Assembly (NCBI GenBank): GCA_964019415.1
Contig: OZ025874.1
Location: 4,047,196-4,111,195 of the forward strand
DNA from: Ianthella basta
Lineage: Eukaryota > Porifera > Demospongiae > Verongiida > Ianthellidae
DNA: 64,000 nt
Direction: 5' to 3'
Part shown: positions 39,769 to 53,315 of the stretch, in pieces
How the letters are laid out: each line of letters opens with the position of its first letter
How positions within the stretch are numbered: position 1 is the first letter of the stretch
Notes under the pieces: generated by a model
What the model was told of the DNA's origin: nothing
Database searches by the model: none
What the model saw: only the letters and a program-made list of their open reading frames with translations
Program-made: the position numbers and the translations under genes

Positions 39769-40052
39769 CCCTGAAGAGAACCCGAGCATCTGTTCAAAAA
39801 ATCAGCATGGTTCCAACCTTGTGCTGTTTATGCCAGTATTAGTAGAATTACCCTGGTATCACTAGGAGAGTTACCCTGGTATCACTAGGAGAGTTACCCT
39901 GGTATCACTAGGAGAGTTACCCTGAAGACAACCAAGCATCTGTTCAAAACATTAGCAAGGTTCCAACCTTGTGCTGTTTATGCTAGTATTAGGAGAATTA
40001 CCCTGGTATCACTAGGAGAGTTACCCTGGTATCACTAGGAGAGTTACCCTGA
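39769..40052 (+). repeat. Compound tandem repeat (23-bp units within a ~150-bp duplication)
   Basis: The unit ttaccctggtatcactagg plus agag occurs in runs of three and two or more. Each run is preceded by the same sequence (gcatctgttcaaaa, ggttccaaccttgtgctg), so the whole ~150-bp block was duplicated. Confidence 0.9.
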
Positions 40053-40273
40053 TCACGAAGACCATATGGTGATAACTATTCCTGATGGGTGCAATGGACA
40101 AACAAACGTAAGCAAATGTTGGTGAACACATTAGCCATTATCCTGCAGACATGCAAATTGGGAGGGGTAGATCATATGGATTGCAGGCTAACCAAGACAG
40201 CTGTTCTGTAACTATGTTTTAAAGATTTTGAGACCCATATGGCAATGTGTTCTAACACCAAACTGTTAGGTAC

Positions 40274-40386
40274 CAAGGTAAGTGGCAGATATTTCCATTT
40301 TGAGTCAACAGATCCAGCACCAGTGTAGCAACGGCACTCCTGATGTAAGCAGAGAATCCTCTGGCGTGCATGAATCCAGCCACCTC
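40274..40386 (-). CDS. Candidate exon
   Basis: Acceptor cttgtggcatag and donor gtacct enclose 37 codons, EVAGFMHARGFSAYIRSAVA and onward through LVLDLLTQNGNICHLP. The frame is closed just outside both splice sites, which supports a real exon. No homologue recognised. Confidence 0.4.
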
Positions 40387-41317
40387 CTATGCCACAAGAT
40401 GTCATCATCTTGGGAAAGTGCCAATGCACTACCCATAACCTTGTCTGACTTCCTGAGTGCACATGATACAGAAGCCTATGCCACTTGTCTTCACTACTAC
40501 AACTCAATTGTGTGAGGTCCACAATTCTGTCTGTGACGTGCACTTGCTGAGTAAGGAGTATCAGCTACACATAAGGAAAGGGTCCTCCCACAAACTTCAC
40601 CTCCAAAAGACAAATTGCCTCTGTGGTATGCAGTGGGCTAGCACTAGGCTGGAAAACAACCGCACAGACTTACTGGCTGCATATGATGTTGTTTTTCTCC
40701 AGTGCAGAGCACAACCGAGTCACGTACCCGAGGAAACCAAAGGACTAGCGCTAGCTAAGGAGAAGGCTTCTGTTGACATGGGAGTCAACCAGTGACCTCA
40801 CTAGGAATGGGGAAACCCCTTTCAAACACAGTTGTGTGTATGTGTTGCTGTAACTCTGTTACTAACTATTACACCACACGGCAGCCAATAACTATATCCA
40901 AGAGTGCAGTAGAGGTTAACTTTACTGGCTGAAACCATTGTAGACATTACAAAAATGCAACATAAACTAGTGACAAAGAGCAATACTTGGGGGCACCCGG
41001 ACATAACCAATATGCCATAACAACAGTGCTACAAGGAAATCTACGGCTAAGGGAGGTAGGAATAGCTGTTCATTCACACAAACGGATATGTACTTGGATG
41101 GCATACCTACACAGTAACAAGATGTCATCCACAACCATTAAGCTACTGACTGCCAATGTCATCTTCATACAAACTACACAGATGACTCAGTGGTCAAGTG
41201 TCACATACCCTAATACACAGTATAACAATGCTTTGCACAAACATCATCAAGGCAGAGCAAGGAGCATATTCAGAGCACACTTGTAACCGAGCTTACAACC
41301 AAGTTTTGTTAACTACA

Positions 41318-41541
41318 CATGGTAGGAAAGAGAGGGGGAGGGGGAAAATGGCAGTGAACTGGACCAGGACCAGCGACTTCCAGATCTATAGCCGACCCTT
41401 TAGCAGCTGAACCACTGGATTAATGGCTATTGGCAGTCACCAGTGGTTCAGCTGCTAAAGGGTCGGCTATAGATTTGGCGGTCGTTGGCCCTGGTCGGCT
41501 TCACTGCCATTTTTCCCCTCCCCCCCATCTTTCCTTCCATG
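41318..41541. repeat. Foldback element, ~100-bp arms, tRNA-like sequence
   Basis: The arms run from catgg at the left to ccatg at the right with ~85-90% identity by eye and a short spacer. The minus strand of the left arm and the plus strand of the right arm carry tggttcagctgctaaaggg, like a pol III A box / D arm, and ctggtcctggtccag, a 4-7-4 arm resembling a T arm with a mutated loop. Possibly two head-to-head tRNA-derived SINE fragments. Confidence 0.6.
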
Positions 41542-42021
41542 CGCAGTTCACAACATTGTCTTTCGTTCATGACACTATGGAACATAGACCATGTTAATTG
41601 AAAATGTATTTCTTAGTAGAAAAAGGTCAGCTAAACGTACAGTATGTATGGCAAGGTTGGTGGTGTGTGAACAGCTGTTTACTGTTCCTGCCAAGCATGA
41701 CTAGCAGCACTATAAGGGCCTTTGAAGTTGTAAAACATCAAAGGCGGGGCTAGGTCATCCTCGGCATCAGATCAAAGGTCAAGCATTGGCTGCAATGTGT
41801 GGCATTTTTCACAAGCAATCAATCAGAGCTACAAATGAATACTTTGCAGACACAACACTAACCACAATGCTTGCATACTGTATATATGTACATAGGTACT
41901 TTGTCAAAAATACATACGACAGGTTTATGCACCTTGACCATGTATATACAGTAGGAATGAAGTTACAGAACAACATATTACATACATGTCACTACAAACT
42001 GTATGAACAATGGAAAGTTAG

Positions 42022-42057
42022 CAAATGTACACACACATTGTTGTGTGTGTACATTTG
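42022..42057. repeat. Perfect hairpin
   Basis: caaatgtacacacaca and its exact complement separated by 4 nt. Confidence 0.9.
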
Positions 42058-42102
42058 GCGCAATGGGCAAGCTGGTGTAACAAGGAACACACAATGAGGA
42101 GG

Positions 42103-45100
42103 TCAGTCTAGCAGCTGAGCACTGTGAAGTCCACTGAGCCACAGCCAGTGATTGTGCCCCACAATCTTCCTTATAAAGATATCTGTGGCTTTTAAATCAT
42201 TGATAGGACGTCTGAGAGTGAAGACTTGTTGCAATCTATATGGCTTCAGCCCCCCAACCTCACTGACACTACGTAGGCTTACTGCCCAAGTTAGCCACTT
42301 CTCAGCATCACCTTGCAGTAATATACAGCAAAGAAATCCCCTTAGGTAGTGAAGAACAAGAGGTCCTACACTTCTATTGCAAGAAGCAATTCTCATGAAA
42401 GTCACTACCTGAAGATTAATCTTTGGCTAGTGACTTCCATGAGAGTGCTGGTGATGCAGTCTAGCCATTAAAGTCTCTCAAATCACTTCCATCAGGCCTA
42501 TGGCCTAATACTGTACATATGTACTGGGGTAGGTGCACTTTAACCTTTTCCATTTGCTTACCAATGTGGGTGAGTTCCCTGTGGTCTTCAGCAAGTCCTG
42601 TGAAGAGCTCCTTGAATGTGATTGGGCAATGTCGGTTCACATAGTGCAACACAGGGTAATGCACCTCAGGGAAGAGAGAGGACATGGTCCTGTACAGATC
42701 AGGGTCTAAAGGGAAAAGAACACAAACTTAGCACTGCCATGCACACATGTACAAAGAGACATTATCAGCTGAATGTGCCACTGGTTGTACGACATTCGCA
42801 ACAGGATGTGATTATGTATGTACGTACGTATCTAGTGCACACTGTCCACACCTTATGTCAGCTGACATTCTAACCTTGCTCATGCTGCTAGCAGTAAGCA
42901 CCAAATGACAGGTCACATACAAACTACGTACATGCAAGTGCACAGTCAAGTTTTACGTTGCACCCACACAATACATACAATGTCTACACATTCACACAAG
43001 CAATTGCACACTGTGTGCAGATATTAAACACCTCCAAGAACTGCTACTAAACCATGTGGATGGGACGGTTTGGTATGCTACACATCACACTTGAAAGATA
43101 CATGAATGCAATCTTACGTACGTACATGCACACACACACACACACACATTGTCATGTGACTACGTGGACATTGCTAATGTACAGGTTTCAAATCAATTAC
43201 TGTACGTATTCCTTCCAAATTGAGATCATTCCCCACAAATCTGGTAGTCTTCGTGGGAAACTGCTCGACAAAGCCATAAAGAACAATGCTTAGTCTGGTA
43301 TAAAGGGTGAACCTACGTACATACACACAGGTGTGTTCCTTCCCTTCCCCAGGAATTTTAATGGTTTACGTCACCAGGTACATGGCTTCATTATTGGAGA
43401 CCATACAATGTGACCTGTGGCATACTCTTGTGCAGCTCAGAGAGTTATAGCTGGGAATACAGCCTACATGCAAGGTACACTATTTAATACATAGCAAGCT
43501 TGGTCACTGTTACATGTACGTAAGACATTGGCTATGAGAAATGTATAATAATTGCCATGGAAACAGACAGTGATTGTGTACGAAGCCATCTGTGCAAGTG
43601 AACAGTGTAAAAGTTGTGCACAATCAGTTCACATTCCAGACACACATCAGCTACTGTTGGAAGCATGTTTATACATACAGTAACTTAACCATAGCCTATT
43701 GGCGGTACCAACAGCTACTGTATGTAGCCTTGTTGGAAGTGAAATGGCAATAGCAGACTTTGCCAGACGTTGAACCACCAAACTCTGCTTAGACAACACA
43801 CCATGTACCAAATATAGCTCAGCAGAACTGCCTGGTTGCCATGGCACTAGCATACAGTGCAACCAGCCCATAATGACAAGCACAAGCCGGCCATCTTCTG
43901 CAGAGCCAAATCATTTAACAGATTCAAGTTCTGATTTTCGACAGTTTGCAGCTGCAAAGAAGGGTGGGTATTTCCCGCCAGTGCACAAAGCATAGGGCAA
44001 ATTTCAAGACAGTTTAAACATTACAATGTACCTTTACGTATGGATGAGCTTCTGACTACAATTGTGCCCCACACAAATCTCTAACGAAGAGTGTGGTTGA
44101 TTGATTGTAGAATAATAATAGTATATTTTGTGGAAGGCCCAACTGTGAAAGGTAGTTTACATCAGTGGCTCAATAGTCCTGGTATTGTCAAATAGACTCA
44201 ATTCTACGTATGTTGAGTAACAGGAGATGTTGCTATGTTTCAAATGGGATACAGTAGGTACATAGCAGTAGGTAAATCAGCATAGGATGCTTCACCTGCA
44301 AACATACTCATAGCTGCTGGGTAGGTTGAAGTTGGCAACAGCTCCTAGCCACTGTATGCCATCACACACACACACACGTGTGCGTAGTATTGTACATGTG
44401 CACACAGACACACAGCAGGTCCACAGAGGCAGGGGTACCCTATATGATCACTTGGATACTAGGTGTTCATACGATGCTTGCTGACTACCTCAGTGCCTCA
44501 CACTTCAAACAAGGTGCACTCTTTGAAGATTAGCAGTTTACATATGACTTCAGCATTAAAATGAAATGACAAGGTGATCAGCTGAAGATGTGTATGATCA
44601 GCAACCCACACAATGTCAATACATTCATTCACAATGTATTACATCATAATTCACCTGGTATGTGTGCATTTGTGGTGTGTGTGCATGTGTGTGTGTGCAT
44701 GTGTGTGCGTGCGCACGTGTGTATGCGTGACTGGTAAGTGTATGCGAATATGTGTATACCTGTGCATGTGTGCTGTACATAACCTGTGTGTATGCGCAGA
44801 GTACAGGTACATTAATTAAAACTCACCAAAACATAATTGGTTAAGTTCAACTATTCCAATTATAACTCCACTGATAGGGCAGTGAACTTGCACTTCAAAT
44901 AAAATTAACTCTTTGAAGGTTCACACTTGGGCTTCAGGGTTAATTGACATCACAACACACAACAGCACATTTGATTATCAATCAGAAAATCCATCAACAT
45001 CCTTTATTTAGTTCACCGCCAAATGGAAACTCAGCATGCAAATTGATTTTAATGGTTGAAAAATCAATTATGTTGTGCAATTCATTAAGAATCTGTTATG

Positions 45101-48100
45101 AAGGGAACTTCATAACAGATTCTTAATGAAATGCACAACATACCTAGAATGCTGAACCAAAAGCAGACCCAACAATACGCCACTATCTAATCCACAATTA
45201 AGCCCATTACTATGACCATCCATTCAGACTATTTCCCTTCAATCACTCACATTAAATCAAACCATTAAATCCATCAACTAATCAATTAAATAAACACGTG
45301 CACATCTGTGTCTGTGGTCATGACCCCAACTTCAAATATGGCAAGGGTCTTCTCCCAAACATGTCTCTCTCTATGTGAGTGTCTTTGCTAATTCTGCTGT
45401 ATCAGCACAGCTCTGCAACACGTGGTGCCTAACACAGGAAATAACAAGGAGCTTGGGGAACACCACACCACTTCTTCAGCTTCACCATTGGTCATTAGTT
45501 TAAGTTAATCTTAATAAGTTGATCATTTGACCATTCACATTTTAAGTGGGCTGCAATCTGCTGATCTGATGCAACAAACTAAACTGATTACACAAACATA
45601 GTAACTGCTTACGGAATATTAAAATCTTGATTACTCCCACGTATAGGCGCACTTAGTGGTTAAGACATTGTCAGAACCACAGTGGTATAATTACGTACAC
45701 ACACAATACAGAGCACTGGCGGCTCAAAGAGTCTAATGCAAGTTCATTCCATGGCACTCTTTTCAGCCCATCAATTATTGCCTTATAAAAGTCATACTTT
45801 GTAACAACTGATGTAGATGTATAGATAGAAGTGTCTTGTTTTGAATGATTCCTCTGCTGTTATATGCTCCAATATCTGCCTGCTCATCAACACTAATACA
45901 CAGCAATAACCCGTACAGTATCATGGATGTCTGGAAGCAAGCTATGGTGAAGCTAGCGTACCAGCTGAAATATGCTTAAGAAAGGATAGTGTGACATTAG
46001 AACTATCTTACCTTTCATGCCCATGGTTGAGTGCTAAAATGCTGTGTGCCAATGTCTCAGGTAGTATGGCAACTGTGGCTCAATGACAATGAGTGATCAC
46101 ACATTGCTAAGCTGATTGGAATGTGCACATGGAAGGAAGCTACCAGATAGGTAACAGCATATGCCAGGTCCACAGATGTCTCTTGGCATGATGCTGTACC
46201 ATGTTACATACTGTGACGCGCCTACTAGAGGTGGGAGTACTCAGTAAATGCATATTGCTGCGGCACTCCTAGCCCACTTTAAATGATACATGTAGCACTT
46301 TGCACAGGCAGACTACTGGCCTATTCAAGCCCATTTGGACTGACTGCTTCTGTCTGTGTTGTGTAATGCACATACAAGACCACTGACTGACTGGTGCTAT
46401 TCAAACATGCTGCACATGCTGACAGGAAGAGGGAAGACGAAACGAGTAAATCTAACAGTAGAAGGTGTAAGTGTGCCTCTAACAGCAAACAGATTTTGAT
46501 GAGACAGATGAGCAAGTGCAAGATGATTTCTTCACCAGTAATCGTCCATCATCTTTACCACGCCTCACTCTCACCCATCTACTAATGCCATACACTCAGC
46601 TAGTAAACTATCATTAAAATCACAGTACAATCACCCGTTGCCAAGGCAACATGCATTATACTCTGCCAATGGATGCATGTGTTTCAGGGAAACCAGGCAA
46701 TGAACCATGCCACACTATGGTACTAGTTCACACATTTAGCTTCTAAAGGTGTCATTACTTCCTGATAAACATAAATGATGTCAGAACTAAGACGACACTT
46801 CAACCATATCACGTTGCAAAGACTTATCATTTACTGCCCACATCATTCCTGCTAATTCGTCTGAGTCATGAACAATAAGATCACAAACCGCAAACTATTG
46901 ACCACTGAGGTCATTACATAGGTATGCTAGCAGCTTCATTGACAGATGTGATTGTGGCAACTTGCGCCTACATGTCTCCTGGAAGTTGACAGTGGGCCAT
47001 TTGGCAATACCACATAAGGGAAAGGGATGGACGCTAGGGCAGACAGCCAGTGACCAATATACATACATAAGGCAATATAGGGCGAATGGTCACTGCTGAG
47101 ACGAGTGGATTGCTGCTAAATCTCTATGATGGAGCATAGGTCTCAGGTTTCAGCAGTATGGCTACGTTTCCTGTCACTATGGAGCTAAATGTTTCCACAA
47201 AGCCTTCAACAATCCATCTCAGTCCTACCTAGTTGATGAGCAAAAAGACAGTTGTGCAAATTTAGTAGCATTGATTCACCCGTGATGCAACAAGCCATCC
47301 ATCCAAAGTCTATCTGATTTACATGTGGCAACAATGTCTGAGGTAGCAACATGCAGTAGCACAGTACACCATGGCAACCCTTGATGTCTCACACTTAAAA
47401 TTCCTCACCAGTAGTCGAGACACCAGCTGCATATACTCACAACAAGTACAACACAGAGCTATCAAAACTATCAACAAAGGCCTCCGCATGCGTACCTTGC
47501 ATGATGTCAACACTGACTGCGCTGACATCACAATCGGCAAAGAAACAAGGAATTCGTTTGAAGTCATTATCAGAAAACATGTTAGGTCAACATTCGCTTT
47601 GTTGTGGCTGGACCGAGCTATGCCAGCTGGAGTACCAAAGGATGGAAATTAATTTCACCATGATAACTGTTGCCATGGGAACAGGTGATGTGATCTGTTT
47701 GAAGCCATTGTCAAAACATGTCGGGTCAACATTTGCTTTGTAGTGGCTGGACTGAGCTATACCGACTGACTGACTGTATATACCACAAAAATTGGATATT
47801 AAGTCACTATAGTAACTGTTGTCATGAGAAACAGGTGGTTAAACAGTGACAATATTTGTGATGTACAATCACCTCATGACTATACATTCACCCACTGTCC
47901 ATGGCAACAGATGCCATAATAGTAAGACATGGACACAGGTACTGTGGCAAATACATGTACACACATCCTTGAGCCATGTGCCCTCAGCACTGCTTGCCCT
48001 AGCAACAGCTTTGTGCTCATGTCTTAACCACTACAACATACATGTATGCATGCATAGCTTCTAGCTAAATAAGATGATACTGCAAAATTTAGTTGGCCCA

Positions 48101-48746
48101 TGGAACAAAGAGCTAAAGGCTGTGAAAAATCCAGAGATTTGGTTATTAATGACACTGGATACGTATGTGGCAGCAGAAGATACAGAGACTTTAACGATTA
48201 GCCCTTGAAACTCCCTCAAATCCATGTCTGACCCACACACAAAGCTCACTAATGAAATAAACACTCAACGTTGGCTGCAGGCTGATTGATTTTGAGCAAA
48301 CACAACATAATCAATCAACCACAACTGGTGGCAGGACATTTCAGCCTTGTTTTCCTTCGTCAGCAGCACATGGAACTGTCAAATCAGTTTGCCTTAAAAA
48401 CTGGGTGACCAGATAAAAGTGCCTCATTTAAAAGCCTATGTAACAGCGTGTGGTAAACTAGCTTTTCAGTTGATATCTTATCAACCTCCACACATCAAAA
48501 CACTCCCCCATACACGTGTATAAATACGTACCTACTTCATACCTACAGTATGCATACATGCGGTCATCACAACTGAACACACACCAAACACACCAAACAG
48601 ACACACATGAGAACACTATTTATAATACATACACAACTAACTACACACATTACCACACAGTAACACACCCACACACACCCACACACACCCACACTTACAC
48701 CCACACACACCCACGCACCCACCCACACACACCCACACACATTTGT

Positions 48747-48845
<99 letters not shown>

Positions 48846-51800
48846 ACATATGACTATCTTACCTCTCCCTAAGCCCAAGCTGGTTGTCGTCACTCCTTGT
48901 GCCACATAGTCTACGGGTACAAAACGAATCACTCCACCCTGCTCATCACTTCCATCACATGGTGCCACGCCCAGGTCAAGAGCAGATTGAAGCATCCAGT
49001 ACACCCAGTCCTGTCTGTTGCCATGGCCACTCACAGAGTGGGGACCAATCAGTCCAGGCCTAAATTAAAATAAGCAAGTTACAGTGACATGTAGTACTGC
49101 ATATCCACACCTGCAGAGCATGCTTACAGTCACTGCTGCCTCTAATGAGGTGGAACTACCACATGAACTAGAGGACTACTCCAGTAGAGGCCCTTTAAGG
49201 CATAGTAGTCAATGCCATGGCAACAGATTGGCACATTTAGTACAGTCAGTCATCAATCTCTATATGGCAGAAGCTTACTATGTGTAGTGGGATATATTCT
49301 AATACAACACACTCACTCACACATACATAATACAATACACACACTACACTTGTAATAATATTGCAGTGCTCTAGATGCATGTTTATATGTAAATATAGTA
49401 GTAGAAATACGTACTGTACACAAACACACACATTTATGTTGCAAATGTCAGATGGCTGATGGTATGGTGCTACTGCAATTGGCACTGTACTAAAACCATC
49501 ATTGAGTGATGTTTGAGCCCATTTAGGGCACTAAACACACTCCCTTGCTGGAGCTGGCTGAGAAGCTACCTGCCACCACTACCTAGTCAAACTTACTGTA
49601 AGATACATAGGCATATGTTTGTTAAATGTGAGCTTACTATTCAATTGTCTCTTTACCGGAAGCTGTTCCATGTTGTTCAAGAACAACTGAGCTAATCAAT
49701 AAACTTTATCAAAATAAGTATTTACCAGATCTTGCTGAAACTACAGTTGTTGACAAGGAGCTGTCACTTTAACAATGAATCACTTCAGAGAGCCTTCCAC
49801 ACTCTCCTACCCTGAGGGCTGGTCACCAGCTAGCCTGCAATTACTCAAACTACCACCAAAAGGAGCTACTTCACCTTGGCTTACTTAGGTCCAGTCTCAG
49901 GTAGAGTGCCATATTTCAGTTCAGCTATTGTCTGCACTATTAGGTGACAGGAACTAATGCTTTCTATTGTCTGTGGAGACAGTCCAAGTTATTCTCACGC
50001 AGTATAAGACTGTACAGTCCCTGTGACAGTAGTAACTTTAGAGTAATAGACTTAGTGATACAGACTATGTGTTTGGCGTATGAGAGAATACGACTAGTGA
50101 CAGTTCCAAGGGACAAGTGTCAAGCAAGCAAACAAGGTACAGTGGAGCTGGTCATGGTAGTCAGACTCCCCTGGCCTAATAGTGATAACACATTGAACCA
50201 CAGTAATGTAGCCAACGTCTGAAAGCACTCTCATGTCAAATGAGAAGTGGGTCTTACTTTAAGAAGTGACACCGAGTGTAGGCACTCACCTTGTAATAAG
50301 CCCCTTAATGAAGCCCTTTTGAATAGCTTGAGATATGAGCTGCTCTGATACCCACTTGGACTGGACATATCCACTGGAACACTCAACAGTTTTACTAAAA
50401 GTGAAACAAGCACATACGTACACAGAGTGAGTGCACGTTTGTACTGTATGCAACGATGTGTACAAAGACCACTGCATAGTGGCTGTCTGTAATACCATAG
50501 TACAACCAGTATACATCACTCATCCTTGCTACAATTAGGATGGTCTTGTGCTCTTTGGCCACTATAGGTAATATCACATTCAGTTATATAGCAGAAAGTA
50601 AAATGGCATCTGAAGTGCACACACAACTCGCTGTGTGCTCCTAGTTCTAGTGTGTTTACCCCGTGTTATACCAGTGCCTTTTGCTTTCGCTGAGCCCCTG
50701 GTAGGTATATATGATCCCTATGTGCATAGCTGAGGAGTCAGACAATGGATTGTGCTCAGCTGCTGGACTACTTTATGGTTGAAGTGTCACAAGTTATGGG
50801 CAACGTTTCTTCAGGATTGCCAGAACTAACTATTTCACTGTACCTACGTATTTCTGGCATCCCTACTGGCCGAAGTAAGTACCTATGATTGTATGAATGT
50901 GGCAGCTGACTGCACTCCCGGTGAAAAAGTAGTCAACCTATCAGTCTTGCAGTCCTACAGTGGTCAAGGAGGACTCGCTACTAGGATTTATACATGAAGA
51001 CTGCAAATATGTATATAATGCTGGTGCTACCCCTACCTCTAACCCATGCAGTTACTGGACCATGGTATGTGTGCAAACACACATTTACTTTCACTCTCTC
51101 TTACACACACATGTACAGTCAACAATTACCTGAGTGATGATGTGTCAATGTGTTCGTCCAGTTTCTGAGGATTGCCATGCTGACAGCGGATGACTCCAAT
51201 AGTTGAGATGAAATGGAAGAACTTTGGCTGTCCCACAAGGGCAAAGTGAAGAAGCTCTTTGGTGCTACCCACATTGGGCTCCCTCAGACCTGCAGAAGTG
51301 AACAGACAAATGTACTGAATTAGCTGGGCATGTTCTGTACAGCTGTGAACACAGTGGTGGGTAGCTTGCCTGTGTAGGGAAGAACATGGTTGACTCTAGC
51401 TCCGTTGTGGATGATGATGTCCACTGATTTGGAGAGGCTGTGGAAGGTGTCCTCTGTCAGTCCAAGGAGAGGCTGAGCGAGGTCTCCCAGTACAACTGAC
51501 ACCTTCTGATCAAAGGAGTGCCGCAGGTGAGACTGGGAGGCAGCAGAAGAAGGATTAACAGCAGACATCTCAACAAGGGACAGCAAACGAGCTCTTGCCT
51601 CAGCTGTGGTAAGGGGATAAGGAGAGGATAAAATGTTATACGTACACATTTACAGTATGTTCAGTGTGTACAATGTATGCAGTCATATAAAATGCACAGG
51701 CACATGAAGAGAAATGGGCACGCACACACATATGACAGGCCCACTATAAGCATATACATTCACACACAGTTACAGACACTGGCATGTGCATGTGCAAGCA

Positions 51801-53239
51801 CAAACACACACACATATTGTACCATGTATACCACAAAATACGCAAACACACACAAATGTACTCCCACCCACCCCCACGCACACACTCACCTTCACTCCTT
51901 CCCCTCACATGACAGTACACTCTGTCACACAAGTCACTGCTGAGGAGCTCCAACAAGATGTGGCGGCCCAGGAAACCAGTGCTACCCGTCAGGAAGACAA
52001 CACAAGTTTCATTCCCACTTTCATTCTGAGCACTGGGAGTGTGGCTCTTCTCCTTGAACAACTGTTCCAGGTCTCCATCATTGTACATAATGGCAGGGAA
52101 GGCCAACTCATTCAAGGCTCCATCACTCTTGTGCTCTTCAGGAGATGTACAATACACAAATGAATATACGTTAACATGCAAATCCCAATGCTACTAGAAC
52201 ATCTGCACAAGTTCTCTACCTACCTTCTGGAGTCTGGCATTGCAGTCTCTCAAACAGAGCCTGATTGCTCACAGCCATGTCACCCTTGTGCGCTATGTAC
52301 TTGACTATATCACATACTCTGTCACTGAGGATCGTGTCCACGGCAACATCCACTCTTAGTCTCCTCTTCAAAGTGCTCACCACCTGCAGTGCAGCTATGG
52401 AGTCACCTCCCAGCTGTGTGAATGTGCTCTCTGCATAGTGTAGGGGGACATCTGGTGTATGGAGGCCTTGGGGGTGTTCAGATGTAGCTGCAGTAGGAGC
52501 TTGTTGCTGGAAGCACAGGGTCACCAGGTCTGCAAACATCATCTCAACATTCCTGTGGGAAGGAAGGGGAGGGGGAGGGGAGGGGAGGGGAGGGGAACGG
52601 GGAGGGGAGGGGAGGGGGGGGAAGGGGGATTATTAGTGGTAGAGAGTGGAATATTACTTCACACACATGGAGTAAGGGGTGTGATTAGAGTGGATGACAA
52701 ATGCATTTTGGGTGGACAGGCAAACCTGAACATATGTATGTATATTCTCTGTTTGTAGGGGAGTGGAACACAAACACACCCACACCCACTCTCTCCTTTA
52801 CACACACACACACGCACACATACACACACACGCGCGCGCACACACACACATGCACACGCACATGCACACACACACACACGCGCGCGTGTGCACACACTCT
52901 CCCTTACGCACGCACGCATGCACGCACACGCACGCACGCACACACACACGCACACACACACACACACACACACACGTATCTACTCACATAAGGACAGTTA
53001 CTTGCTTCACTACTACAGTAGGTGCACAGACATCTAGTGTACTGGAAGTGTAGTGGAACACAAACACAAACACACCCACACCCACTCTCTCTCTTACACA
53101 CACACACGCGCACACACACACACGCACATGCACACGCACACACACACGCATGCACACACTCTCCCTTACACACACACACACACAGACACACACACACACA
53201 CACACACAACACACACACACAGACACACACACACACACA

Positions 53240-53315
<76 letters not shown>

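Larger units (their letters stand above)
42706..48862 (-). other. 6.2-kb intron of the reductase gene
   Basis: No gene supported. It contains a perfect 35-bp-arm palindrome (45069-45142), a ~120-bp tandem duplication (about 47520-47770), several gttgcc-atggcaac-type palindromes and a CA tract at its 5' end. Confidence 0.5.

Noticed and set aside
42461..42561. Reading through to a stop after THIG in the penultimate reductase exon
   Set aside because: A strong donor (G|gtaagc) precedes it, and the exon at 42103-42311 continues in phase with the expected Trp-containing C-terminus.
47371..47652. 93-codon plus-strand frame
   Set aside because: It overlaps a tandem duplication and the frame is not kept in the second unit.
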